Shown in pieces: positions 43,356-51,011 of a stretch of DNA of 64,000 nucleotides (its first letter is position 1; the number at the start of each line of letters is the position of its first letter). The stretch is taken from the NCBI RefSeq assembly GCF_036090055.1, contig NZ_CP107970.1:4919001-4983000 (forward strand), written 5' to 3'. The notes beneath the pieces were generated by a model. That model did no database searches and had not been told where the DNA came from. It saw nothing but the letters and a program-made list of their open reading frames with translations. A program made the translations under genes and the position numbers. This DNA comes from Nocardioides sp. NBC_00368. Its GTDB lineage: Bacteria; Actinomycetota; Actinomycetes; Propionibacteriales; Nocardioidaceae.

Positions 43356-44341
43356 TCTGCGGTCACCGTGATCGTCGTGTTGGGGAGCTGGATCGAGTTG
43401 AGCGGGCTCGTGGTGCCGCCCGGCGGGTAGACGTACGGGTCCTTGGTCGCGTCGTTGTCGTGGGTGAACAGGTAGTAGAACTCCAGGTTCACCGCCAGCA
43501 GGTTGTAGTCGCCACCGGCCGCCAGACCACTGAGGATCGCGGTGACCAGGTCGTTCCAGCCACCGGTGCCGTCGCCGGCGAGCGTACGGATCCGCATCCG
43601 GCACACGTCGCCGTTCCACCCGGCCGTGCAGATGGTGTTCTTCTGGGAGGTCGTGGTCAGCCCGGCGGCGATGATCAGGATGCCGGCCAGGTTGGTGACC
43701 GTCCGCCACGGGATCGCCACCCACGAGTCGCCCGTGGTCAGCAGGTTCGTCTTCACGCCGGGCCCGCCGACGGTGAACGGGCCGTCCGGGGCGATGCGAA
43801 GGACGTGCGGCACCTTCGCGGTGGGAGCGGGCGCCGTCGACGACCGTGCGGTGAGCACCGGCGCACCGAACGAGGCGACGTTGCTGCGGAAGACGAGATC
43901 GCTGAAGGCGATCTGGAAGAGACACATGTTGCCCGTGGCGGCGTAGTAGTAGGTGAACCCCTTGTTGCTGTCGCAGTTCCCGCCGCTGGTGTTGGTATAG
44001 ATGCCGCGGACATCGGCGGCCACGTTGGTGGTGCTGCTCCCGTTCGGCTCACCCGCGGTCAGGAGCCATCGCGTCCCCGACAGGCAGGGAAACATCCGGG
44101 TGCCGAAGGTGCGACTCTGGAAGCTGCCGTTGTCGCCGGCGTTCTTGAGGGGCACGACCTGCCGTCGTTGCTGGGGGTCGCTGCTTCCGGGCTGGTCGCA
44201 CCGGAACGGCTGGTAGCTGTCGTTCTGGCTGTTCGCGTCGGCCCGCTCGGCCGAGGGCCACAGCGCGGAGGACATGATGACGAGCGCGATCGCGGTGATG
44301 ACGACGAGGCGCTGCCTGCCGACGGTGAGGTCGTGGGCCAC
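43352..44341 (-). CDS. Exported protein of unknown function in the DUF6230 array
   Basis: A 329-residue protein with an N-terminal membrane/signal segment (RLVVITAIALVIMSSALWP, residues 10-28). The exterior part has seven or so cysteines (RCDQPGS, MFPCLSG, NCDSNKG, MCLFQI, ICTAGWNGDVC), suggesting disulfides. It ends with LPNTTITVTAE, reminiscent of the DUF6230 C-terminal strand. No named family recognised. GTG 44341 lies 6 bases after the upstream DUF6114 stop, and its own stop overlaps the next ATG, so it is embedded in the operon and probably works with the flanking proteins. Confidence 0.7.
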   Translation of the reverse strand: MAHDLTVGRQRLVVITAIALVIMSSALWPSAERADANSQNDSYQPFRCDQPGSSDPQQRRQVVPLKNAGDNGSFQSRTFGTRMFPCLSGTRWLLTAGEPNGSSTTNVAADVRGIYTNTSGGNCDSNKGFTYYYAATGNMCLFQIAFSDLVFRSNVASFGAPVLTARSSTAPAPTAKVPHVLRIAPDGPFTVGGPGVKTNLLTTGDSWVAIPWRTVTNLAGILIIAAGLTTTSQKNTICTAGWNGDVCRMRIRTLAGDGTGGWNDLVTAILSGLAAGGDYNLLAVNLEFYYLFTHDNDATKDPYVYPPGGTTSPLNSIQLPNTTITVTAE

Positions 44342-44347
44342 CGCCGA

Positions 44348-44818
44348 TCAGCCGCCGGAGGTGACATGCCGGGCCGGGCGCGGCTTCTTCTCGCCCCAGG
44401 ACCAGACCATCGAACCGCCGATGATGCCGAGGACCGAGCCGACGACGAAGCCGCCCAGGTTGGCGGTGGGGAAGGCACCGAGCGCGATCAGGAACGCGAC
44501 GACCCCCGAGAGCGACTTGTAGTGCGGTGCCAGCCAGGTGACCAGGCCGAACATGATCAGCGATCCGCCCATGACGTAGCCGGCGGAGTAGGACCAGCCC
44601 CCGGTCAGCGCGATGCCGATGTCGAAGGACATCCAGTAGATGATCCAGGCGCCGGCCACGATGAGCCACAACGCACCCCAGAAGGGGCGCGTACGTCGCC
44701 ACGCACGGAACCACGAACGGGAGGCCGCGAGGAACGCGCCGAGCCGGTTGCGCCGGTGCGCACTCCCCGGTCGGGGGTCGGTGGAGAAGCCGAGGTCGTC
44801 TGTCAGTGAGTCGGTCAT
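44348..44818 (-). CDS. DUF6114-family membrane protein, copy 2
   Basis: A 156-residue protein with four transmembrane helices after the family signature WRRTRPFWGALWLIVAG (residues 40-56). The last two helices, FPTANLGGFVVGSVLGIIGG, carry the NLGG..G motif also present in copy 1. ATG 44818 overlaps the DUF6230 stop by 4 bases. Copies 1 and 2 share the RTRPFWG start of helix 1 and the NLGG segment. Function unknown; its fixed partnership with DUF6230 suggests a membrane platform for the exported protein. Confidence 0.82.
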   Translation of the reverse strand: MTDSLTDDLGFSTDPRPGSAHRRNRLGAFLAASRSWFRAWRRTRPFWGALWLIVAGAWIIYWMSFDIGIALTGGWSYSAGYVMGGSLIMFGLVTWLAPHYKSLSGVVAFLIALGAFPTANLGGFVVGSVLGIIGGSMVWSWGEKKPRPARHVTSGG

Positions 44819-45726
44819 GAGCAGTCCGCCTGCGTCCTGGCCCCGGGGACGACCCTGATGTTCAGGTCCGGCAGGGTGATGTTGCCCTTCAGGTTGAGCC
44901 CGTAGCTGTTGCCGTTGAGGCCGGCCACGTTGAGCTGGCGGGCGTAGAGGCCGAAGGCGCCCGCCTTGGGCAGCTGGTTGGCGTTGCCCTCGAAGGCGAG
45001 GCCGGCCGAGTCGCCGACGGTCTCGGCCGACTGGCCGAGGTTCATGCCGGAGATCTTGTTCCCGTAGCCGCTGAGCGCGTCGGAGTTGAGGTACAGGTTG
45101 GTCGCCGAGATCGCGTTGTCGAGGCTCCCGCTGGTGAGCTTGCCCGTGCTCGGGTCGGTGGTGGTGCCGGTCGGGATCGATGCACCGCTGTAGCTGTCGG
45201 GGACGTCGTCGCCGGCGGTGATCATCAGCGAGTAGTTCCCGACGAGCGGGATGTTCTCGGTGGCGATCCCGCACAGCCCGGCGAGCTTGGCCTGGTGGAT
45301 GCCGAGCTCGGTGACCCCGCACTGAGCCTGTACGTCGGCGGTGTCCGCGTCGCAGTCGGTGGCGCCCTGGCGACTGGTCGGGGCGAGATAGCCCGCCGCG
45401 TGCTCTGCGTCGAGGTAGTTGGAGTAGAGCCTGAACTTGGAGTTGCCGGTGGTGAAGTTGACCGCCAGGGCGTTCTGCGAGACGGCGCCGAACATCGCGA
45501 CGAGCGCGGCGCTCCCGAGGATCATCAGCGGCAGCGAGCGCTTCCGGCTGCCGCGGCGTACGGACTCCGCCTCCTCGTGCATCTGCGCGGACTGCTCCGC
45601 GGCGCGGTCGATGGCGGCGTACGCGGCTCGGTAGAGACGACCGGTGAGCCGACCCCACGCGCTGCGCATGCCGGGCTCGTTGCCCCAGGGGGCGGGCCGC
45701 TCGAAGCGGCGGGCGCGGGGGCTCAT
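44815..45726 (-). CDS. DUF6230-family exported protein with long cytoplasmic N-terminus
   Basis: A 303-residue protein. Unlike the other members, it has about 65 cytoplasmic residues, rich in Arg and including an amphipathic segment, before the membrane helix (LPLMILGSAALVAMFGAVSQ). The external domain shows the family elements: KLAGLCGIATENIPLVGNYS, then LMITAGDD, and the C-terminal ITLPDLNIRVVPG with a final Cys. ATG 45726 overlaps the stop of DUF6114 copy 1 and its stop overlaps DUF6114 copy 2, so the three are translationally chained. Confidence 0.78.
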   Translation of the reverse strand: MSPRARRFERPAPWGNEPGMRSAWGRLTGRLYRAAYAAIDRAAEQSAQMHEEAESVRRGSRKRSLPLMILGSAALVAMFGAVSQNALAVNFTTGNSKFRLYSNYLDAEHAAGYLAPTSRQGATDCDADTADVQAQCGVTELGIHQAKLAGLCGIATENIPLVGNYSLMITAGDDVPDSYSGASIPTGTTTDPSTGKLTSGSLDNAISATNLYLNSDALSGYGNKISGMNLGQSAETVGDSAGLAFEGNANQLPKAGAFGLYARQLNVAGLNGNSYGLNLKGNITLPDLNIRVVPGARTQADCS

Positions 45727-46253
45727 GCGGTCGCTCCGCTCCGGGCCGGCCCGCGGGACGACTTGCGGGCCTCCTTGCGGGCGCGCTTGCGGGCGTCCTT
45801 CTCGGCCATCTTGGCCAGCTGCTCCTCGGTGTACGGGGTCCAGGCGACGATCAGGGCGCCACCGGTGATGCCGGCGACGGTGCCGATGACGAGGCCGCCG
45901 AGGTTGGCCAGCGGGAGGGCTGCGATCGCGAGCGCGACCGAGACGATCCCCGGGAACGTACGTTGCGACGGCATGAACATCGCGATCAGCGCCGCGGCGG
46001 CCAGGGTGAAGGAGATCAGCACCGGCGGCAGGGTCTGGTTGCCGAAGGCGGCGAAGATCGTGAAGTCGAGATGCTTGGACAGCGCGGAGGACCCGATCAG
46101 CCATGACGACCACAGCAGGATCAGGCTGCCCCAGAAGGGGCGGGTGCGGCGGAAGCGCTTGAAGCCGCGCGGCGAGGGGCTGCTGGCGGTGGGGTTCGCA
46201 GTGGGGTCGGGCATCGCGTCAGGACCGGTGTCGGTGGGCGTCTTGTCAGGCAT
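45723..46253 (-). CDS. DUF6114-family membrane protein, copy 1
   Basis: A 176-residue protein with four transmembrane helices starting at RFRRTRPFWGSLILLWSSW and ending LPLANLGGLVIGTVAGITGG. The C-terminal 40 residues are a very basic Lys/Arg-rich tail (KDARKRARKEARKS), which will be cytoplasmic. ATG 46253 has GGAG 5 bases upstream. First cistron of the five-gene overlapping set; a terminator at 46282 separates it from the upstream DUF6230-like gene. Confidence 0.82.
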   Translation of the reverse strand: MPDKTPTDTGPDAMPDPTANPTASSPSPRGFKRFRRTRPFWGSLILLWSSWLIGSSALSKHLDFTIFAAFGNQTLPPVLISFTLAAAALIAMFMPSQRTFPGIVSVALAIAALPLANLGGLVIGTVAGITGGALIVAWTPYTEEQLAKMAEKDARKRARKEARKSSRGPARSGATA

Positions 46254-46281
46254 GGCTACTCCGGCGGAAGTGGGGCTGAGT

Positions 46282-46313
46282 CGTTGGCGGGCGCTCCGGA
46301 ACGCCCGCCAACG
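46282..46313 (-). terminator. Hairpin between two DUF6230-array transcripts
   Basis: Perfect 12-bp arms (46282-46293 and 46302-46313; CGTTGGCGGGCG and complement), 8-base loop, 26 bases past the minus-strand stop at 46339. It would partly separate the first exported-protein gene from the rest of the array. Confidence 0.7.
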
Positions 46314-46338
46314 GCTGCTGGTCGGTGGGTTGGAGGCG

Positions 46339-46944
46339 TTACGGGTTGAGCCTGATCGACAGGCTGTTGAGGCTCAGCGAGCTGAGCTGGACCGCGTACG
46401 CCTGTGCCGACAGGTCGTTCAGCACCTGCTCGCCGCTCCGGCCGGAGGTCTGCGCCGCCTGGAGTGCGAAGCCGTCCGCCACGTAGCCGGGGCCACCCGG
46501 GTCGAACCCGGCGTCGGCCTGCGACTGACCCAGGGTGACGTTGGCCATGGTGGCGCCGCTCGGGGTGTTGAGCGAAGCGGCGTTCAGAGCCACGTTGCCG
46601 AGGTTGATCTGCGGATCGCTCGAGGTGATCCCCAGGTTGAGACTCAGGCCCGGCAGGACCTCGACCCGAGGCGTCACGACGTTGAGCCCGTTGGCGACCG
46701 AGCCTTGGGTCTGAGCGTAGATCGTGCCTTGGTTGTTGCCGGCCGAGCCGATCTCAGTGGCGCCGGTGCGCATCTTCAGCGCATCGGCGGTCAGGTCGGT
46801 GCTGAGACTGAAACCGCCGGTGGACGAGATGACCGCCCCGACCATGCCGGACAGCATCGCGTAACCCATGCCGGCGGAGACGACCGCCGCCGGCAGCGTG
46901 ACGGCCGCGAAGCGGCCGAGACTTGTATGCCCCAACTTGTTCAT
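46339..46944 (-). CDS. DUF6230-like exported protein
   Basis: A 201-residue protein. ATG 46944 (MNKLGHTSLGRFAAVTLPAA) has GAGGGAGC upstream; the frame beyond it is not used. One membrane/signal segment (residues 12-40) is followed by a strand-rich domain in which VEVLPGLSLNLGITSSD occupies the place of the family's central strand, ending LSLNSLSIRLNP. It lacks the cysteines of the other members, so assignment is less certain. It is divergent from the signal peptidase genes across a region carrying a GGACA-type palindrome. Confidence 0.65.
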   Translation of the reverse strand: MNKLGHTSLGRFAAVTLPAAVVSAGMGYAMLSGMVGAVISSTGGFSLSTDLTADALKMRTGATEIGSAGNNQGTIYAQTQGSVANGLNVVTPRVEVLPGLSLNLGITSSDPQINLGNVALNAASLNTPSGATMANVTLGQSQADAGFDPGGPGYVADGFALQAAQTSGRSGEQVLNDLSAQAYAVQLSSLSLNSLSIRLNP

Positions 46945-47073
46945 GTGTGCTCCCTCTGTGAGCCCGTCCCTCACGGGCTGATGAACCCCGAGAAAATGCA
47001 CCGCCCGCAGGCCCTAATACCCTGGGCGGCATCCACACTGTGATGGGCGCCACGTGCTACGGTCAAGCACATC

Positions 47074-47096
47074 TGGACAATTTGTCCCTAAATGTC
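47074..47096. promoter_or_regulatory. GGACA-type motif, copy 1
   Basis: A 23-bp element: TGGACA, A, TTTG, T, CCC, then TGTC at the end. It contains the palindrome GGACA-ATT-TGTCC. It lies between the divergent DUF6230-like (46944) and signal peptidase (47167) genes and matches the site at 48483 at 18 of 23 positions. Confidence 0.5.
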
Positions 47097-47166
47097 TATG
47101 AAGTGTGACTATTCCTGCCTGGGTTTGGTCGCGCTGTCGTTGCTCTGCCTGGAAGAGGGCCTGGTT

Positions 47167-47859
47167 GTGTCCGGAAGGTTTCTGAATGCTCCTGTCGCCG
47201 ACGAACGCGGCCTCGCCGCGACGACCGTCGGATGGGTCGTGCTGGTGACGTTCCTGCTCGCGATGACCGTCGTCGTGGCGGCGCTGTTCGGCTCGTTCAC
47301 GGTCAAGGGCCAGAGCATGGAGCCGACGCTCGCCTCCGGCGAACGGATCCTGCTCGACCCGTTGCACAACGACGAGATCGAGCGCTTCGACCTGGTCCAG
47401 GGCATCGAGCCGGGGCCGGAGCGCTTCGGCGGCGGCTCGCAGGTGGTCAAGCGGGTGATCGGGCTGCCCGGTGACCGGGTCGCGATCGCCGGTGGCGAGC
47501 AGCCGGTCGTCTACGTGAGCCCTGCCGGGTCGGAAACTGTCTTCCGGGTCGACAACGCTGCCTGGCCGGCCCGGATCGGGGGAGAGGCCGGCATGTGCTG
47601 CGAGCCGGACGGGACGTACGACCCGAATGCCGCGTCCGGGACCTGGGTGACCGTCCCGAAGGACGCGCTGTGGGTCCTCGGGGACAACTGGGGCGGCTCG
47701 ACCGACTCCCGCGCGTTCGGCTTCCTGCCTGTGGCAGACGTCTCCGGCACGGCGTGGCTGCGGCTGCTCCCCGCCGGTTCGTTCGGTGGGATCGGCGACG
47801 GTGACGTCGAGCTCGTCGAGATGACCGAGCCGGTCGCCGGGTTGGGCGCACGGCCGTGA
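47167..47859 (+). CDS. Signal peptidase I, copy 1
   Basis: A 230-residue membrane-bound S26 protease that cleaves signal peptides. One N-terminal transmembrane helix (VGWVVLVTFLLAMTVVVAA) precedes the catalytic Ser motif GQSMEPTL and the general-base Lys in VVKRVIGLPGD; the last box is LGDNWGGSTDSRAFG. GTG 47167 is preferred (AAGAGGG 8 bases upstream). A longer frame from ATG 47092 adds 25 residues with two cysteines and would overlap the GGACA motif. An insert with CC (GEAGMCCEPDG) is unusual. The stop overlaps the next signal peptidase (GTGA). Confidence 0.85.
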   Translation: MSGRFLNAPVADERGLAATTVGWVVLVTFLLAMTVVVAALFGSFTVKGQSMEPTLASGERILLDPLHNDEIERFDLVQGIEPGPERFGGGSQVVKRVIGLPGDRVAIAGGEQPVVYVSPAGSETVFRVDNAAWPARIGGEAGMCCEPDGTYDPNAASGTWVTVPKDALWVLGDNWGGSTDSRAFGFLPVADVSGTAWLRLLPAGSFGGIGDGDVELVEMTEPVAGLGARP

Positions 47860-48428
47860 AGAAGCTCCTCACCGCGGGCGGGATCGGTGCCGGAGTGGCG
47901 GCGTTCGCCGCGCTCGTGATGGTGGTCGCGGCCCTCGCCTTCTCCGTCACCGTCGACGGCACCAGCATGGAGCCGACGCTGCGCGACGGGGACCGGATGT
48001 TCCTGGAGTTCTGGGCCCATGACGAGATCGAACGCTTCGACGTCGTCGAGGCGGACGCTCCGAGCACCGTGTCGGGCGGTGCCCGGATCCTCAAGCGCGT
48101 GATCGGGATGCCCGGCGACCAGGTCTCGGTGTCCCCCGACGCGCGCGTGCTGGTGCGGCCCGAGGGGGATCGGAGGACCTATGTGGTCGACAATCCGGCC
48201 TGGTCCGCCGAGGCCGGTGTCGAGCAGGACTGGATCACCGTTCCCGGGGACGCGTACTGGCTGCTCGGCGACAACTGGAACGCCTCCACCGACTCGCGCA
48301 GCTTCGGTTTCGTCGATGCCGCGGCCGTTCATGGCAGGGTGGTCTTCCGAATGCTCCCCATCGGTCGGAACGGGTCGATTGCCCGCGACGTCCGGCTCGC
48401 TCCCGTCGAATCAGGCTCGCCGCGGTAG
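47856..48428 (+). CDS. Signal peptidase I, copy 2
   Basis: A 190-residue S26 protease, compact version of copy 1. One membrane helix (residues 7-30) is followed by the catalytic Ser in GTSMEPTL, Lys in ILKRVIGMPGD, and LGDNWNASTDSRSFG. Two signal peptidases coupled by GTGA, and divergent from a cluster of exported proteins, suggest dedicated processing of those proteins. General housekeeping signal peptidase elsewhere in the genome cannot be excluded. GTG 47856 is fixed by the overlap. Confidence 0.9.
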   Translation: MKKLLTAGGIGAGVAAFAALVMVVAALAFSVTVDGTSMEPTLRDGDRMFLEFWAHDEIERFDVVEADAPSTVSGGARILKRVIGMPGDQVSVSPDARVLVRPEGDRRTYVVDNPAWSAEAGVEQDWITVPGDAYWLLGDNWNASTDSRSFGFVDAAAVHGRVVFRMLPIGRNGSIARDVRLAPVESGSPR

Positions 48429-48482
48429 CTGCGCGCGTCGCGTCTGCCTGCCGGGTCGTTGGATCGGTATGTGAGCGATCGG

Positions 48483-48505
48483 TGGACATTTTGCCCCAAG
48501 TTGTC
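48483..48505. promoter_or_regulatory. GGACA-type motif, copy 2
   Basis: TGGACA, T, TTTG, C, CCC, and final TGTC with the same spacing as the copy at 47074. It lies about 90-115 bases upstream of the first DUF445-like gene, in the only gap (167 bases) between it and the signal peptidases. Confidence 0.5.
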
Positions 48506-48595
48506 AAGCAGTGCACTAGCCTTCGCGCCAGGGAGACCACGACACTGCGTGCACCTGGGGCGGTCTCGTGGATGAGGGAATGAAGGTCAGGTCTT

Positions 48596-49915
48596 GTGTC
48601 TAACACCATTTCGGCAGGGCTGTCCCTGCTAGACGACTTCAGCTGGTTCGAGTTCTGGTCGGTGCCGATCTTCACGGCCGTGATCGGCTGGCTGATCAAC
48701 TGGTCGGGTCTGTGGATGCTCTTCTCGCCGATCCACTTCCACGGGATCACCGTGCCCGGCCTCAAGCAGATCGCCGGCTCGCTGCCCCGCAAGATCCAGG
48801 AGATCCCGGGCATCCTGCGCGGCGGGATCGGCTGGCAGGGGATCGTGCCCGCGCGAGCCGCGAAGATGGGTTCCATCGCGGTCGACCGGGCACTGTCCCA
48901 GATGGCGACCGCACGCGACTTCTACGAGCAGCTCGAGCCCGACAAGATCGCTGCGCACATCGTCGACGTCTTCCGTCCCGAGATCCCGTTGCTCGTCGAC
49001 GAGATCATGTGGCGCGAGCATCCCCGGTTCTGGCGTGATCTGCCGCGCCCGCTGCGTACGGTGGTCATCCAGCGGGTCCAGGACCGGCTGCCCGCGGTCG
49101 TCCGCGATGTGACCGTCGAGATCGGCAACCACATCGACCAGATCTTCGACCCGAAGATCATGGTGATCGAGAACTTCGAGAAGGACCCCTCGATCATCGT
49201 GCGGATCTTCAAGGACTTCGGTGCCCGCGAGCTCCGGATGATGGTCGTCTTCGGTGCGGTCTTCGGATTCCTCCTCGGCATCCCGGTCGCCGTCGTCGAC
49301 CAGGCCTTCCACATCTGGTGGCTGCTGCCGATCCTCGGCGTGCTGGTCGGCTGGACGACCAACCTGCTCGGCATGCTGCTCATCTTCGAGCCCGCCGAGC
49401 CCAGGCGGATCGGTCCGTTCAAGATCCAGGCGCTCTTCGCCCAGCGGCAGTGGCAGGCCTCCGACGTCTACGGCAAGCACATCGCCAAGGACGTGATCAC
49501 GCTCGAGCACATCGGCGAGCATCTCCTCAACGGCCCCTCCGGCGACCGCACCCGGCAGATGCTCGCCGCGGCCCTCGAGCCGGCCGTCGACGCCGCGGTC
49601 GGTCCGGCCTACGGTGCGGTCCGGGTGGCGGTCGGGACCAGGAGGTTCGACGCGATCCGGTCCTCGGTCGCCGAGCAGGCCGTCGAATACACCCTCACCC
49701 CGATGCGCGACGCCGCCTTCAGCCAGCAGCAGTCCTGCAACATCCGGCGGCTGATCGCCGACCGGTGCCGTGCCCTACCGCCGAGGACCTTCGTTGAGAT
49801 GATGAGAGCTGCGATCAAGGAGGACGAGTGGCTGCTCTACGCCCACGGGGCGATCATGGGCCTCGCGGGCGGGTTCCTGCACGTGGCGGTCTTCGAATGG
49901 TGGAACGTGCTGTGA
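48596..49915 (+). CDS. DUF445-like membrane protein, pair 1
   Basis: A 439-residue membrane protein. The N-terminal helix with GWLINWSGLWMLFSP (about residues 30-45) and a second, matching GWTTNLLGMLLIFEPAEPRR (about 255-275) are two copies of the G-x-x-[TI]N-x-x-x-x-x-LF-x-P motif of DUF445 proteins. Between them is a helical cytoplasmic region of about 170 residues (GWQGIVPARAAKMGSIAVD). A C-terminal helix follows (HGAIMGLAGGFLHVAVF). GTG 48596 is assigned. The stop overlaps the start of the DUF4393-like gene (GTGA), so the two proteins form a coupled pair. A full-length paralogue is at 51012. Function unknown. Confidence 0.8.
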   Translation: MSNTISAGLSLLDDFSWFEFWSVPIFTAVIGWLINWSGLWMLFSPIHFHGITVPGLKQIAGSLPRKIQEIPGILRGGIGWQGIVPARAAKMGSIAVDRALSQMATARDFYEQLEPDKIAAHIVDVFRPEIPLLVDEIMWREHPRFWRDLPRPLRTVVIQRVQDRLPAVVRDVTVEIGNHIDQIFDPKIMVIENFEKDPSIIVRIFKDFGARELRMMVVFGAVFGFLLGIPVAVVDQAFHIWWLLPILGVLVGWTTNLLGMLLIFEPAEPRRIGPFKIQALFAQRQWQASDVYGKHIAKDVITLEHIGEHLLNGPSGDRTRQMLAAALEPAVDAAVGPAYGAVRVAVGTRRFDAIRSSVAEQAVEYTLTPMRDAAFSQQQSCNIRRLIADRCRALPPRTFVEMMRAAIKEDEWLLYAHGAIMGLAGGFLHVAVFEWWNVL

Positions 49916-50916
49916 GCGCCCTGCACATCAACACCGAGCCAGGGGCACGCCGACCCGAGACGTACGCCGCACCGACCGAGGAGCTCGTGGACGGCCGTGA
50001 GGGGATGCACCGCATGCCCACGCCGGCGCCGGGCGGTGGCCTCGTCGACGGTGCGATCGACGTGCTCCCGGGCCTGCTCAGGATCTCCGCGGTCACCGTG
50101 GCCCACACCGCGGGCTGGGGGCTGAGGACGTACGCGCGTGGGGTCGGGCGGGTCGCCAAGGCGGTCGTCGATCCCAACGAGGCGGTGCGGCTCACCGAGG
50201 ACGTGGCGACCAACGCCCGCCAGGTGACCGGCTTCGCGAAGCGGGTCGCGACGGGCAACCCGATCACCGGCCTGCTGGAGCGCTACGCGCTCCCGGCGGC
50301 CGAGACGGCGAGGGCGGCGATGGAGGGCCGTGCCGCTCGGGTCAACGGGATCGAGCCGGGCACGGGTCCGGATCAGCTGCGGCGTACGGGCGAGGAGCTG
50401 CTGCGCCGCTCGCGCGATGTGTGGGACGAGCACGAGCGTCACCCGGCCTTCGTCAGCATCCTCGACGAGCTGGCCCCGGACGAGGCCCGGATCCTGGTGC
50501 TGATGCTCAAGGACGGTCCGCAGCCGGCCGTCGACGTGGTCGAGGGCGGGGTGATCGGCCACCTGCGTGGATCTCGGATGATCGCCCGGGGCCTGACCAT
50601 GATCGGCGCGCACGCCAGCGTGCGCTACCCGTCGCTGGTGCCGCAGTACCTCAACAACCTGACCCGGCTGGGTCTCGCATGGCAGTCCGAGGAGCCGGTC
50701 AGCGAGCTGATCCGCTATCAGGTCGTCGAGGCGCAGCCCGACGTGCTCGAGGCCATCCACGCCAAGAGCGGCGCCCGGATCAAGCGACGCTCGATCCATC
50801 TGACGCCGTTCGGGCAGGACTTCGCGCGCGCCTGCTTCGCCGATGCCGAGGATCTCGACCGGCTGCCGAGCCACGAGATCCCGCCCGGTGCGGCGACAGA
50901 GGCATCAACCGACTAG
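49912..50916 (+). CDS. DUF4393/Abi-alpha-like protein, pair 1
   Basis: A 334-residue protein. N-terminal 200 residues: a low-complexity start, then HTAGWGLRTYARG and helical segments shared with the paralogue at 52331. C-terminal 150 residues: RSRDVWDEHERHPAFVSIL, DELAPDEARILVLMLKDGPQ, VPQYLNNLTRLGLAW, YQVVEAQPDVLEAI and RSIHLTPFGQDF, the layout of the DUF4393 (Pfam Abi_alpha) domain. That name comes from abortive-infection proteins, so a stress or phage response is possible but unproven. GTG 49912 overlaps the upstream stop. Confidence 0.75.
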   Translation: MSALHINTEPGARRPETYAAPTEELVDGREGMHRMPTPAPGGGLVDGAIDVLPGLLRISAVTVAHTAGWGLRTYARGVGRVAKAVVDPNEAVRLTEDVATNARQVTGFAKRVATGNPITGLLERYALPAAETARAAMEGRAARVNGIEPGTGPDQLRRTGEELLRRSRDVWDEHERHPAFVSILDELAPDEARILVLMLKDGPQPAVDVVEGGVIGHLRGSRMIARGLTMIGAHASVRYPSLVPQYLNNLTRLGLAWQSEEPVSELIRYQVVEAQPDVLEAIHAKSGARIKRRSIHLTPFGQDFARACFADAEDLDRLPSHEIPPGAATEASTD

Positions 50917-51011
50917 CCCAACCCGAATGGCAGACGCTTCAGGGTGTTTGCGTTCGCGTGTGGGTAGGGTACGCATACTGACGGTCTGGAACTCTGGCGG
51001 AAGGAGCTCGG

